Shown: piece after piece, positions 17,546-26,122 of the stretch
Position numbering within the stretch: the first letter of the stretch is position 1
How the letters are laid out: every line of letters begins with the position of its first letter
Source: JBMYRH01 sp049602155
GTDB lineage: Bacteria > Myxococcota_A > UBA9042 > PHBI01 > JBMYRH01
Length of the DNA: 64,000 nt
Assembly (NCBI GenBank): GCA_049602155.1
Contig: JBMYRH010000026.1
Location: forward strand, 1-64,000
Direction of reading: 5' to 3'
Notes under the pieces: model-generated
What the model was told of the DNA's origin: nothing
Seen by the model: the letters and a program-made list of their open reading frames with translations, nothing else
Database searches by the model: none
Made by a program: the position numbers and the translations under genes

Positions 17546-20500
17546 GGCGTCTCCTCCTCTTCGGCTTGGCCGATCGGAATCTTGCTCAAGGTCTTGAACT
17601 GCGGCAGGTGGGCAACGCTCGTGAAGGTCTCCGCCAAGCTGGCCCCATCACGGAGGCTTTGGGCGAAGTCCTCGATGGTCTCCATATCGGATGTGTGCTC
17701 GACTCGGCCCATCGTGAAACGGAAGTATTCACGGGACCAGCACTGCTCGAGCTTTCCGCTCTCAACGAGGAGATCGGCAGCCTGGTGTGCTCCGTCCACG
17801 CTCACTTGGGCTCCGTCGAAGAAGAAGGTCGCGGATGCGTCGATCGGCAGCCACTGATCGGCAGGAAGGGTCTCAAAAAGGAAGTTGCCCTTGTTAGGGT
17901 GCCGCACGTCGGAGAACATGTGCTCCTTCTCCCAATACTGTCCTGCGGACGAGAAGTGGTTCAGGGCGTGGCCGAAGCCGTTGATGAAGGTGGTGTGGCA
18001 GCCCGCGCATGAGGTCCCTGGCGTCTCAGTGAGCTCTTCCACCGTCTCCCGGACGGTCATCCTCACCTCTTTGTCCCAGTCGACGCAGACCTCGCCTTGA
18101 CCACAATGCATGTCGTGACTGCAGGACTGACCGGTCGTCACGCCATCGAGTTCGCAGTGCCCCGTGAGGTTTGGGGGTTTGACGACATCACAGTCTTCTG
18201 GTGGAGGGATTGGCTCACAAAGGAGCATGTCTCGAATCTTTAACCCTCGCTGCACGGGCCGAGCGTTGAGGGTGTCGTTGCCCAAAAAGGAGATCCGCGT
18301 GATGAGCCCAGCGCGCTCGGGCTCCGGCAGCGTGATTGGCTCGCTGACGCCATCCCAGCCATGTCCAGTGTCGATAAAACTTTGATCTGCACAGTCTTGC
18401 ATGTCGAGGCAGGTTCCCGGGATGCGGTAGCTGAAGAGGCTGTAGGCCGCCGCTCCGTAACACTGCCCTGGAAGAGAGCCCTGCTGGCACTCCAGAAAAT
18501 GGAGATTGCTTCGAAACATCTCTTCGTAGGTCCCAGGCTCAGCCCGAGTGAACCACTCGCCGAGGTTCAAGAGCTCCGCTTTCGCGGCCCGCATATACAT
18601 CGGCGCGGTGTTGTTTTGTTTGTTGTACCCGCCGGCCACCACCGCATCATCAGGGTGTGTACCTTCCTCGTAATTGGGGCCGGAGTGATAGAGCGAACTC
18701 AAATAGGGGCCATCTTGGGCGTCGATGTCGTCAATATCGTCGACGCGGAAGTACGCGCTGTAGAACTCTTCCACGGCGCGCTGCCCGCGCGGATCATCAA
18801 ACAGTCGGTCGATTTGAGTCTGATACCCCTCCTCGGTCATGAGGCTCCCATCTTCGGCGGCCGCGAGGAGCTCATCATCCGGGGTGGTGTTCCAGAAGTG
18901 GAACGAGAGGCGGCTAGCGAGCTCGTAGGGGGTCAGGTTGCCGTCCTCGTCGCCGACCTCGATGTGATAGAGAAATTCGGGGGACAAGAGGATGGCCGCC
19001 ATGATGTTACGCAAGGCCGTCCCCAAGAGTGGTCTACCGAGCCAGCTCCCTAAATTGAGATCTGGATAGTTCGCGGCTGTATCGTCGTAAATGCTGTTGA
19101 AGAACGCGGTCTCTTCCTCGGTGAGCGGTCGGCGAAACGCGCGCCGACCCAATCGTTGGATGAAGTCGTATGCGCAGTGTTGATAGACCTCTTCCCAGGT
19201 CGAAAAGTTCGTGACACCGTTGGTGTGGTCGATGTGGCACGTCTCGGCCACCAGGTTAAAGCCTCTCATATGTGACCCGTATTCCCTCTCGCGAAACCAA
19301 TCAGACGCGAGCGTCATCACGGCGAGTGTCCAGGAGGTGACGTGCTCCGAAAAAACGGACTGATCCAGACGCCAGTGTCCGCCATAGACGTCCTCAGGGG
19401 CTCCTTTGCGAGCGTCCCTCGGGAAGGTGTCTCGGTATTGTAAGAATTCCCCGTATTCCTTCTCGGTCAGCTTGTTGTAGACGTGGCTGGACTCCTCATA
19501 GGCCTCGAAGTAAAGCGGGCAGCCGTCCCCCTCCCAACCTTTGGCGGTCTTAAATTTTTGGCATCCCTCGCGCCATAGGGTGCTCGAGACGTCGGCGAGC
19601 GCGCGCTGGAATTGCTCGCTCGTGAGCCTTCTGAAGCCAGGGTCGTAGACTTCGGTTGTGGCCACCTGAGCGCTGGGGCCTGTCGCGGACCAATTGCCCG
19701 CCGCATCCCCGGCCTCCACCCTGAACGCGTAGCTCGTCCCGCTCTCGAGGTTGTTCACCTCAGCCTGTGTGAGGGTGAAGTCCCCCACCGGGCTGTCGTC
19801 TTGATACAGGCGGTAGCCCGTGACTTCGACGTCGTCGACCGCCGATGTCCAGCTCAGGACCACGGAGTCGTTGTTCACCTCCACGACGCTCAAGCTGCCC
19901 CCTGGCCAGGTGGGAGGGCCCCCGTCGGGGGTGGTCTCTGTGAGCGTCAACGAGGTGGACGTGTTGCCCGCGGGGTCCACGGCCCAGACCGTGAAGAGGT
20001 AGGTCGTCACGGGGTTCAACTGGGGCACAGTGGCGCTTAGGAGCCCACCGTCGATGGTGGCGACCTCCACGTCGTCGACCGAGATCACGTAGCGCTCAAC
20101 CCCCACATCGTCGTCAGCCGCCGGCCAGCTCAGCACTGCGCTCGTGGCCTGCAGCTCACTGAGGGTCAAGGCTCCGTCGACAGGCCAGGTGGGGTTGACC
20201 CAGTCGGGGGTCTTCAGCGACGCGCTGGGGCTGCTTTGGCTCCAGTTCCCCCCGACGTCGACGGCCTCGACACGGAAGACATAGTCGGTCCACGGGGCCA
20301 GCTCAACGACGGGCAAGCTCGTCGTGTCACCGTCGACGAGGTCCAGCTCGGCGTCATTGAGGAGCACCCGGTAGTGCGTGACCGCCACGTCATCCTGTGC
20401 GGCTGTCCAGGTGAGGGTCAGGGTCGTGGGCGTCACATCGGAGGCGCTCAAGCTGCCGCCTGGCCAGGTGGGAGCGCTCTCGTCGGGGGTCTGCACCTCC

Positions 20501-22227
20501 ACGCTCAGGTCGCCGCTCGAGGTGTTCCCGGCGAGATCGACGGCGGTGACCCGGTAGGCGTAGTCCGTCCAGGGGGCGAGACCGGTGGCGGCCCATAGGG
20601 TCGCCTGGGCATTGAGCTCAGCGACCAGCTGGTTGTCCTGATAGATGCGGTAGCCCGCCACCTCGACATCGTCTGACGCCGCCGGCCAGCTCAAGGTGAG
20701 GTTCTCCGCCGTGAGCTCGCTGACCGTCAACGTATCGCTCTCGGCCCAGCTGGGGGGGCTGTGGTCTGGGGTCTTCGTGCTCACCGTCAGGCTGATGGGT
20801 GATGCGTTCTGCGCGGCATCCTCGGCGGTGACCGAGAAGCTGTAGTCGGTCCACGGGGAGAGCTCGGCGATGTCGATGTGCGTGGTCGAGACCGTCGCGA
20901 TCACCTCCCCGTCTTGGGTGACCCGGTAGAGCACAACGCCCACGTCGTCGGACGCTTCAGGCCAAGCCAGGGTCAGGGTGTTCGGCTGGAGGGCCGAGAC
21001 CAAGAGGGCAGCGCCGTCGGGCCACTCAGGGGCGCCCTCGTCGGTGGTGTTCACCGTCACCACGGGGCCGGTGGCGGACACATTCCCTGCAGGATCGACC
21101 GCCTGCACGGTGAAGGTGAGCGCTGCGCCGGGGGTGAGCCCGTCGACGGTCGCCCAGGTCGTGTCACCGTCGGTGGTCGCCACGACCACCTTGTCCACGA
21201 GCAGGTCATACGCGTCGACCGCGACATTGTCCGAGGCCGCCGGCCAAGCGAGGCCCACGCTCTCCGGAGTGAGCGCTGTGATCTCCAAGGCAGCGTCGAC
21301 GACCCAGCTCGGCGCCGTCTCGTCGGTTGTGCTGAACACGCCCTCCGGGCCGAGCTCGGAGGCGTTCCCTGCGGCGTCCTCCGCCACCACGGCCAGGGTG
21401 TATTCGGTCCAGGGCATCAGCCCCTCCACTGAGGCGACCGTGACGCCCTCGACAGTCGCGATGACCTCTTGGCCGTGGAGGACTTGATAGGCGCTGACCC
21501 CCAGGTCGTCATTGGCGGCCGTCCAGGAGAGCGATGCGTTGGTTTCGCCGATCTCGTCTGCGATGAGCGTGGCCCCACTTGGCCACGTGGGAGAGGTGAT
21601 GTCCGCGGTGCCAGCGGTGATGGTCAGCGCGACGGAGAGGTTGCCGGCGGCGTCTCGCGCCCGCACATCGAACACGTAGTCGGTGGCGGACTTCAGGGGC
21701 TCCACGATGGCTGAGGTCGTCCCCCCGGACACCTCGGCGTGCAAGAGGCCGTTCACAAAGAGGCGATAGCCCGTCACAGCGTAAGCGTCGGATGCGAGGG
21801 GCCAGCTGATCGTCAGACGGTCACCGAGGACGTCGGTGACCATCAGGGCCGCGTCGGTGGGCCACGTCGGGGCGGCGGTGTCAGCGGGGACGGCTGGGTC
21901 GACTTGGGCGTGTGTGTCCGAGGGCTCGTCGGCGTCAGATGGGTCAGCGGCGTCCGAGGGCTGGTCGGCGTCAGATGGGGCTTGGGCGTCCGAGGGCTCG
22001 TCAGCGTCGGGTGGGGCTTGGGTGTCCGAGGGCTGGTCAGCGTCGGGTGGGGCCTGGGCGTCCGAGGGCTGGTCAGCGTCGGGTGGGGCCTGGGCGTTCG
22101 AGGGTGCGTCGGCGTCGATCTGGCCTGTGGCGTCGGGTTGTGGCGCCGGGTCGATCCCCGTGGCCTGTCCGCAGGCGCCGACCAGGGTGAGGGCTACGAG
22201 GCTCAGGAAGGTTGTCCAGTACCGCAT
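17542..22227 (-). CDS. Giant lipoprotein: 8 fibronectin type III domains fused to PSD/DUF1592 haem-motif region
   Basis: This is a 1561-residue protein starting at MRYWTTFLSLVALTLVGAC (lipobox), one base after the stop of the upstream gene. Residues 20-115 are a repetitive Pro/Ser/Asp/Ala linker. About residues 115-862 hold eight fibronectin type III domains of about 92 residues, each opening with P-x-W-P and containing the Y-x-F-x-V-x-A-x-D-x-A-G-N signature. Residues 863-1561 form the PSD set: FRRLTSEQFQRAL, RRAFRRPLTEEE, LLSPEFLYHIE, RGLKIRDMLLCEPIPPP and the haem-type CAGCH in DUF1588. Near the C-terminus, SCSHDMHCGQGEVC adds a small disulphide module. The FN3 stalk probably holds the PSD region away from the outer membrane (inference). 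Confidence 0.9.
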   Translation of the reverse strand: MRYWTTFLSLVALTLVGACGQATGIDPAPQPDATGQIDADAPSNAQAPPDADQPSDAQAPPDADQPSDTQAPPDADEPSDAQAPSDADQPSDAADPSDADEPSDTHAQVDPAVPADTAAPTWPTDAALMVTDVLGDRLTISWPLASDAYAVTGYRLFVNGLLHAEVSGGTTSAIVEPLKSATDYVFDVRARDAAGNLSVALTITAGTADITSPTWPSGATLIADEIGETNASLSWTAANDDLGVSAYQVLHGQEVIATVEGVTVASVEGLMPWTEYTLAVVAEDAAGNASELGPEGVFSTTDETAPSWVVDAALEITALTPESVGLAWPAASDNVAVDAYDLLVDKVVVATTDGDTTWATVDGLTPGAALTFTVQAVDPAGNVSATGPVVTVNTTDEGAPEWPDGAALLVSALQPNTLTLAWPEASDDVGVVLYRVTQDGEVIATVSTTHIDIAELSPWTDYSFSVTAEDAAQNASPISLTVSTKTPDHSPPSWAESDTLTVSELTAENLTLSWPAASDDVEVAGYRIYQDNQLVAELNAQATLWAATGLAPWTDYAYRVTAVDLAGNTSSGDLSVEVQTPDESAPTWPGGSLSASDVTPTTLTLTWTAAQDDVAVTHYRVLLNDAELDLVDGDTTSLPVVELAPWTDYVFRVEAVDVGGNWSQSSPSASLKTPDWVNPTWPVDGALTLSELQATSAVLSWPAADDDVGVERYVISVDDVEVATIDGGLLSATVPQLNPVTTYLFTVWAVDPAGNTSTSLTLTETTPDGGPPTWPGGSLSVVEVNNDSVVLSWTSAVDDVEVTGYRLYQDDSPVGDFTLTQAEVNNLESGTSYAFRVEAGDAAGNWSATGPSAQVATTEVYDPGFRRLTSEQFQRALADVSSTLWREGCQKFKTAKGWEGDGCPLYFEAYEESSHVYNKLTEKEYGEFLQYRDTFPRDARKGAPEDVYGGHWRLDQSVFSEHVTSWTLAVMTLASDWFREREYGSHMRGFNLVAETCHIDHTNGVTNFSTWEEVYQHCAYDFIQRLGRRAFRRPLTEEETAFFNSIYDDTAANYPDLNLGSWLGRPLLGTALRNIMAAILLSPEFLYHIEVGDEDGNLTPYELASRLSFHFWNTTPDDELLAAAEDGSLMTEEGYQTQIDRLFDDPRGQRAVEEFYSAYFRVDDIDDIDAQDGPYLSSLYHSGPNYEEGTHPDDAVVAGGYNKQNNTAPMYMRAAKAELLNLGEWFTRAEPGTYEEMFRSNLHFLECQQGSLPGQCYGAAAYSLFSYRIPGTCLDMQDCADQSFIDTGHGWDGVSEPITLPEPERAGLITRISFLGNDTLNARPVQRGLKIRDMLLCEPIPPPEDCDVVKPPNLTGHCELDGVTTGQSCSHDMHCGQGEVCVDWDKEVRMTVRETVEELTETPGTSCAGCHTTFINGFGHALNHFSSAGQYWEKEHMFSDVRHPNKGNFLFETLPADQWLPIDASATFFFDGAQVSVDGAHQAADLLVESGKLEQCWSREYFRFTMGRVEHTSDMETIEDFAQSLRDGASLAETFTSVAHLPQFKTLSKIPIGQAEEEETP
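21890..22130 (-). repeat. Degenerate tandem repeats encoding a Ser/Asp/Ala/Pro linker
   Basis: Imperfect tandem copies, tens of bases long, of a sequence like TCAGCGTCGGGTGGGGCC with GGGCGTCCGAGGGCTGG lie within the linker of the FN3/PSD lipoprotein. Translated, they give PPDADQPSDAQA-type units. They are internal to a gene and in frame, so expansion or contraction would alter stalk length without breaking the protein. Confidence 0.8.
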
Positions 22228-22228
22228 C

Positions 22229-25168
22229 TCAGTTGCCCTCCATATGAGCGATCCAATTCCGTATCTGCGTGACGGTGATGCTCGTCTCTCCCGCGTTGGC
22301 CATCTCCTGGAAGGTGGGGCCCACGAGCGGCATCTGGGTCCAAGGTGCTGTGCCATTGCCTTCGAGGACCTTGACCAACACGCTCCCGTCCGGGTCCCCG
22401 GGGATCACGAAGTGGATATTGTCGACCACCAGGGCCTCGAAGTCGGCGAGCGACGCGAAGAAGGGAGTGCCTGCCTCCCCGTGGCACGCACTCATTGAGC
22501 AGTGGGGGTGGAGGCCATCGTAGACCTCGGCAGTGCTGAGGCCGACGGACGCTGCGTTGGTCGTGAACGCGACCGTGGGGTTGCCCGTAGAGACGTTCCC
22601 GGCGGCGTCGTAGGCCATAACGTGAGCTTGGTAGTCGGTCTCGGGGGTGAGCTCCGAGAGCGATATGCTGGTGGTCTGCCCGTCCACACTCGCCGCCACC
22701 GTGTCACCCAGCATCAGGTCGTAGCCCGTGACCTCGACGTTGTCGGTCGCCGTGGGCCAGGTGAGCTCCACGTTTGTCGAACCGAGCGCAAGGGGGGTGA
22801 TGACGGCGTCGGAGGGCCACGCCGGCGCGGTGACGTCGACGGTGGCGACGTTCAGCGTCGGCCCCCCTGTCGAGACCAGGCCCGTGGGGCCAGTGGCCTC
22901 GACCGAGAATTGATAGGTCATCGCAGGGCTCAGCCCCGTCACCTCCAAGCTGTGCTCTGGCACCGTGACGGTCCCAATGGCCTCACCGCCCTGTGAGATG
23001 GTGTAGGTGCTGACGACGCCGTCCTCGGGGAGGGCGGTCCAGGTCAGGGTCAAGCTGGTCTCGGTCACGTCGGACGCCGTGAGCGCCGCGTCCTCGGGCC
23101 ATCCGGGCACGGTGTAGTCGGGGGTGCTCAGGGTGAGCTGGGGGCCATCGCTCGACATCAGCCCCGTGGGGCCCAGGGCCTCCACACGGAAGTCGTACGC
23201 GGTCCCGGGGGTGAGGTCGGGGATGGTCACGCTGACGTCGCTGAGGTCGAGCGCGAGGACCTCTGTGTCGTCCTGGAGCACCGCGAGCGAGACCGCGGCG
23301 TCGGAGGCTGGGAAGGCGGTCCACATCAAAACCACCTCGGTCGGGGTGAGGCTGTCCGCGCTCAGGGTGGCGTCCCAGGGCCAGGAGGGCGGGGCGTAGT
23401 CAGGGGTCGTGAAGGTCAGGGTGGGGCCGCCCTCGCTTGTGTTCCCAGCCCCATCGTTGGCGATGATGCTGACGGTGTACTCGGTGAGGGGAGTGAGCCC
23501 TGTCACGAGCACGCTGGCGGTATCGCCGTTGGTGCTGGCCAGCACCGTGTCATCAGAGAGCACGGCGTACCCGGTGACCCCTGTGTTGTCGGTCGCCGCC
23601 GTCCAGCTGAGGAACACGCTCGTGGGGGTCGCGTTGGTGTCGATGCAGGTCGCATCGGCAGACCACGTCGGGGGGGACTGGTCGGACAGGTTCGCCACCA
23701 GGGTAGGGCCATTATGGGACACATTGCCTGCTGCATCTTCGGCTTCGACCCGGAACACGAAGGTGTCGGTTGCGTTCAGGCCGTTCACCGTCGTGGAGGT
23801 CTCAGCCGCGCCCAAGCTCTCTAGGAGGACGTTGTCCTGAAAGAGCCGGTACCCCGTGACCCCGACCTCATCGTGCGCGGCGGCCCAGCTTAGCGTCAGT
23901 GAGGTGTCGGTCCCGTCCGAGCCCAGGAGCGCCGTGGCCTCCGGCCAGGTGGGCGCTTGGCTGTCCGGCGTGAATACGGTGAGGGTGAGCAGGGTCTCGG
24001 TCTGATTGCCGGCGGCGTCCGCGGCCCCGATCTCGAAGGTGTAGTCGGTCCATGGGCTCAGCGCCTCGACCGTCACCCAGGTGGTCGCGCCCGGAAGCGG
24101 CGCCATCTCCACGCCATCCTTCCAGATCCGATAGCCAGCGACCCCGACGTCGTCTTCGGCCGGGTCCCAGCCCAAGGACACTCCGGTGTCCGTGAGCGCC
24201 GACGCCTGCGCCGTCGCGTTCTCCGGCCAATACGGCGGCGTGTCATCCCCAGTCTGCACAGAGAGGCTCGGGCCGCTGGTCGACAGGTTGCCCAGCGCAT
24301 CCTCAGCTTCGACCCGGAACACATAGACGTTCCACGCGTCGAGATCGTCGGCGGTGTAGCTGAGCTCATCGGCCGCCAGCGCCGCCACTTCGACGTTGTT
24401 CTGGTAGAGCCGGTACCCCGTCGTAGCGACGTTGTCTTCCGCGGGTGTCCAGGTCAGCGTGACGAACGATTCGCCCACTTCGCTGACGCTGAGCGCGCTC
24501 TCGGCGGGCCATGTCGGGGCGCTATCGTCGCTCACGGTGACGCTCCCGGTGGGGCCGTCGGTGCTGACGTTGCCGGCCGCGTCGACGGCCTGCACCGTCA
24601 GGTGCAGCGTCTCGCCGCTGGTGAGCTGACTGAGCTGCAGCGCGAGGGTCTCGGCGTCCAAGGTGGTGATGAGGGAGTCGAGCCCTTGCTCCTCTCGGGT
24701 GACGTGATAGGCCACCACAGCGACGTTATCCGTAGCGGCGGGCCAGCTCACGACGAGGGAGTTTTCGTCGATCCCGAGGAACGCAAGGGTCGCGTCGGCC
24801 GGCCAAGTCGGTGGGGCCGCGTCCGCTGAGTCCAGGGGGGGGCCTGTGTCCACGGCAGACTCCGTGTCCCCAGGCGCCGCTGTGTCCACGGCAGACTCCG
24901 TGTCCCCAGGCGCCGCTGTGTCCCCAGGCATCGCTATGTCCCCAGGCGCCGCTGTGTCCCCAGGCATCGCTATGTCCGCAGGCGCCGCTGTGTCCACGGC
25001 AGACTCCGTGTCCCCAGGCGTCGCTATGTCCGCAGGAGCCCCGGCATCGAGCTCACCGACCGCTGGCTCCGTTGCTGCGGATCCAGCGCAGCCCATCAAG
25101 GTCATACCTAGGGCCACAGCTACACAGCACGAGGCGAGGCAGTGGTCGATCCGAATCTTGTGAAGCAT
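22229..25168 (-). CDS. Lipoprotein with 8 fibronectin type III domains and C-terminal cytochrome-c-like segment
   Basis: This is a 979-residue protein. The ATG at 25168 is chosen. A TTG at 25186 with GGAG 5 bases upstream is a credible alternative that adds six residues. The signal peptide ends VALGMTLMGC. Residues about 30-115 are a PGD-T/A repetitive linker encoded by tandem DNA repeats. Residues about 116-876 are eight FN3 domains of the same subtype as in the next gene. The last 100 residues contain HCSMSACHGEAG followed by IPGDPDGSVLVKVLEG and a final QIRNWIAHM helix, the layout of small c-type cytochrome domains at the end of myxobacterial lipoproteins. The haem-type motif here has four residues between the cysteines (CX4CH). 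First gene of the operon 25168-15935. Confidence 0.88.
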   Translation of the reverse strand: MLHKIRIDHCLASCCVAVALGMTLMGCAGSAATEPAVGELDAGAPADIATPGDTESAVDTAAPADIAMPGDTAAPGDIAMPGDTAAPGDTESAVDTAAPGDTESAVDTGPPLDSADAAPPTWPADATLAFLGIDENSLVVSWPAATDNVAVVAYHVTREEQGLDSLITTLDAETLALQLSQLTSGETLHLTVQAVDAAGNVSTDGPTGSVTVSDDSAPTWPAESALSVSEVGESFVTLTWTPAEDNVATTGYRLYQNNVEVAALAADELSYTADDLDAWNVYVFRVEAEDALGNLSTSGPSLSVQTGDDTPPYWPENATAQASALTDTGVSLGWDPAEDDVGVAGYRIWKDGVEMAPLPGATTWVTVEALSPWTDYTFEIGAADAAGNQTETLLTLTVFTPDSQAPTWPEATALLGSDGTDTSLTLSWAAAHDEVGVTGYRLFQDNVLLESLGAAETSTTVNGLNATDTFVFRVEAEDAAGNVSHNGPTLVANLSDQSPPTWSADATCIDTNATPTSVFLSWTAATDNTGVTGYAVLSDDTVLASTNGDTASVLVTGLTPLTEYTVSIIANDGAGNTSEGGPTLTFTTPDYAPPSWPWDATLSADSLTPTEVVLMWTAFPASDAAVSLAVLQDDTEVLALDLSDVSVTIPDLTPGTAYDFRVEALGPTGLMSSDGPQLTLSTPDYTVPGWPEDAALTASDVTETSLTLTWTALPEDGVVSTYTISQGGEAIGTVTVPEHSLEVTGLSPAMTYQFSVEATGPTGLVSTGGPTLNVATVDVTAPAWPSDAVITPLALGSTNVELTWPTATDNVEVTGYDLMLGDTVAASVDGQTTSISLSELTPETDYQAHVMAYDAAGNVSTGNPTVAFTTNAASVGLSTAEVYDGLHPHCSMSACHGEAGTPFFASLADFEALVVDNIHFVIPGDPDGSVLVKVLEGNGTAPWTQMPLVGPTFQEMANAGETSITVTQIRNWIAHMEGN
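24838..25035 (-). repeat. Tandem repeats encoding PGD-T/A linker of FN3 lipoprotein
   Basis: Alternating near-identical blocks (TGTCCCCAGGCGCCGC, TGTCCACGGCAGACTCC, CCAGGCATCGCTA) are repeated in tandem at the start of the FN3/cytochrome-like lipoprotein. They encode GDTAAPGDIAMP and ESAVDTAAP units. The repeats keep frame and sit between the lipobox and the first FN3 domain. Confidence 0.85.
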
Positions 25169-25703
25169 TGAACGGTCGGTCTTCAAACCCTCTCCGCGCG
25201 GTGCGTCACAACATCGTCGGGAGCAGTTTCCATCGATGTCTTGCATGCCGTAACCTTAACATTAACAAGCCGATCTAGGACATGGGCGGTAGGTGTCGCT
25301 TCATGGAACGGAGGCTTAGAGGGGCTCGGGAGGCCAGATGAGCGTTTTCATTGCTCAGGAAAACCATGCCTGGCCGGGGGGCTCTGCGGGGCCGTAAGCT
25401 CTCAGTCCCGATCGATTTTCTCGGCGTTCACCATGGTCGCGCTTTACGCGTGGGTCTGGTGCTGGGCGAGGTAGGCGTCACAGCGCAGGCAGCCCACATG
25501 CTCAGGATCGCCCCCTAAAGCGCTGCGCGCCCCGTGTCCGCAGCCCTCCCAGTCGATGCGGCCGTGTTTCGAGCCGTACGAGGGCTGAGTGTATGCCTCG
25601 GCGTGACCTGATACGGGCTTAGCCTTAGTGGAACGTTCTTAGAGGGTTTGCTAGGTTGCGCAGCCTACCGATGTTTTTTTCTTTAAAAGTGATGGAGTTC
25701 ACC
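25169..25703. other. Intergenic region between FN3 operon and small exported protein gene
   Basis: About 530 bases lie between divergent genes. The right end carries the ribosome site of the gene at 25704. Near 25255-25275 an AT-rich stretch with repeated GTTAA (reading the minus strand) is a plausible promoter area for the FN3 operon, but I see no clean -35/-10 pair. An open minus-strand frame with a Cys/His pattern (25444-25638) is listed separately. No RNA gene or terminator is evident. Confidence 0.5.
25444..25638 (-). pseudogene. Cryptic 64-codon open frame with zinc-ribbon-like Cys/His pattern, no normal start
   Basis: Reading the minus strand between two TAA codons gives 64 residues ending in TAA. 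The frame includes EGCGHGARS and PEHVGCLRCDAYL, a C-x-H...H-x-x-C-x-x-C arrangement like a small metal-binding protein. There is no ATG, GTG or TTG at a sensible place. It may be the 3' remnant of a decayed gene, a gene with an unusual start, or chance, since stops are rare in GC-rich DNA. Confidence 0.2.
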
Positions 25704-26117
25704 ATGCGCCGAGTGCTCTTTCCGGCCCTGTTTTTGACCATGTGTATCGCCCCTTTCGTCCTCGCCAAGGGCAAGGTACCGCAGGCGCAGAAATGTGAGG
25801 CGATGTCTCTGGAGTGGCCGGGAGCTGGGCAAGACTTCGTCAGCATCACGGGCTGCAAGCTCGGCGCGAGCCTGACCGTGGTTCAGCGAGGTGCGCTCAA
25901 GTTCACGATAACCTCGCTCGAGAGCGACGAGGGCGGCGCCTACTTTGAGAAGATGGGCAAGCTGCGCTTCAACAAGAAGAAGAAGCGCGTCGAGCTGACC
26001 TTTACCGCGATCGAGGAGGCGCCTGAGTACTCGGGCAAGGCGAAGGCCGTCCTGTTCTTTGACGGTCGCAAGTGGCAGGTCGCCTGCGACCAGAAGCTCT
26101 GTGAAGTGCTCCGCTAG
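25704..26117 (+). CDS. Small exported protein of unknown function
   Basis: This is a 137-residue protein with the start at MRRVLFPAL, preceded by GGAG 8 bases upstream. The signal peptide MRRVLFPALFLTMCIAPFVLA is typical of Sec export, cleaved near VLA-KG. The mature part has three or four cysteines, a Lys-rich strand (NKKKKRVELTF) and a C-terminus with FFDGRKWQVACDQKLC, suggesting a small disulphide-bonded beta domain. I recognise no family. The methyltransferase gene begins 5 bases after its stop, yet the functions seem unrelated. Confidence 0.75.
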   Translation: MRRVLFPALFLTMCIAPFVLAKGKVPQAQKCEAMSLEWPGAGQDFVSITGCKLGASLTVVQRGALKFTITSLESDEGGAYFEKMGKLRFNKKKKRVELTFTAIEEAPEYSGKAKAVLFFDGRKWQVACDQKLCEVLR

Positions 26118-26122
26118 CAGCC

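Noticed and set aside
20878..22272. Plus-strand frames opposite the FN3 repeats
   Set aside because: They mirror the repetitive FN3 coding sequence and linker; no domain or start signal supports them.
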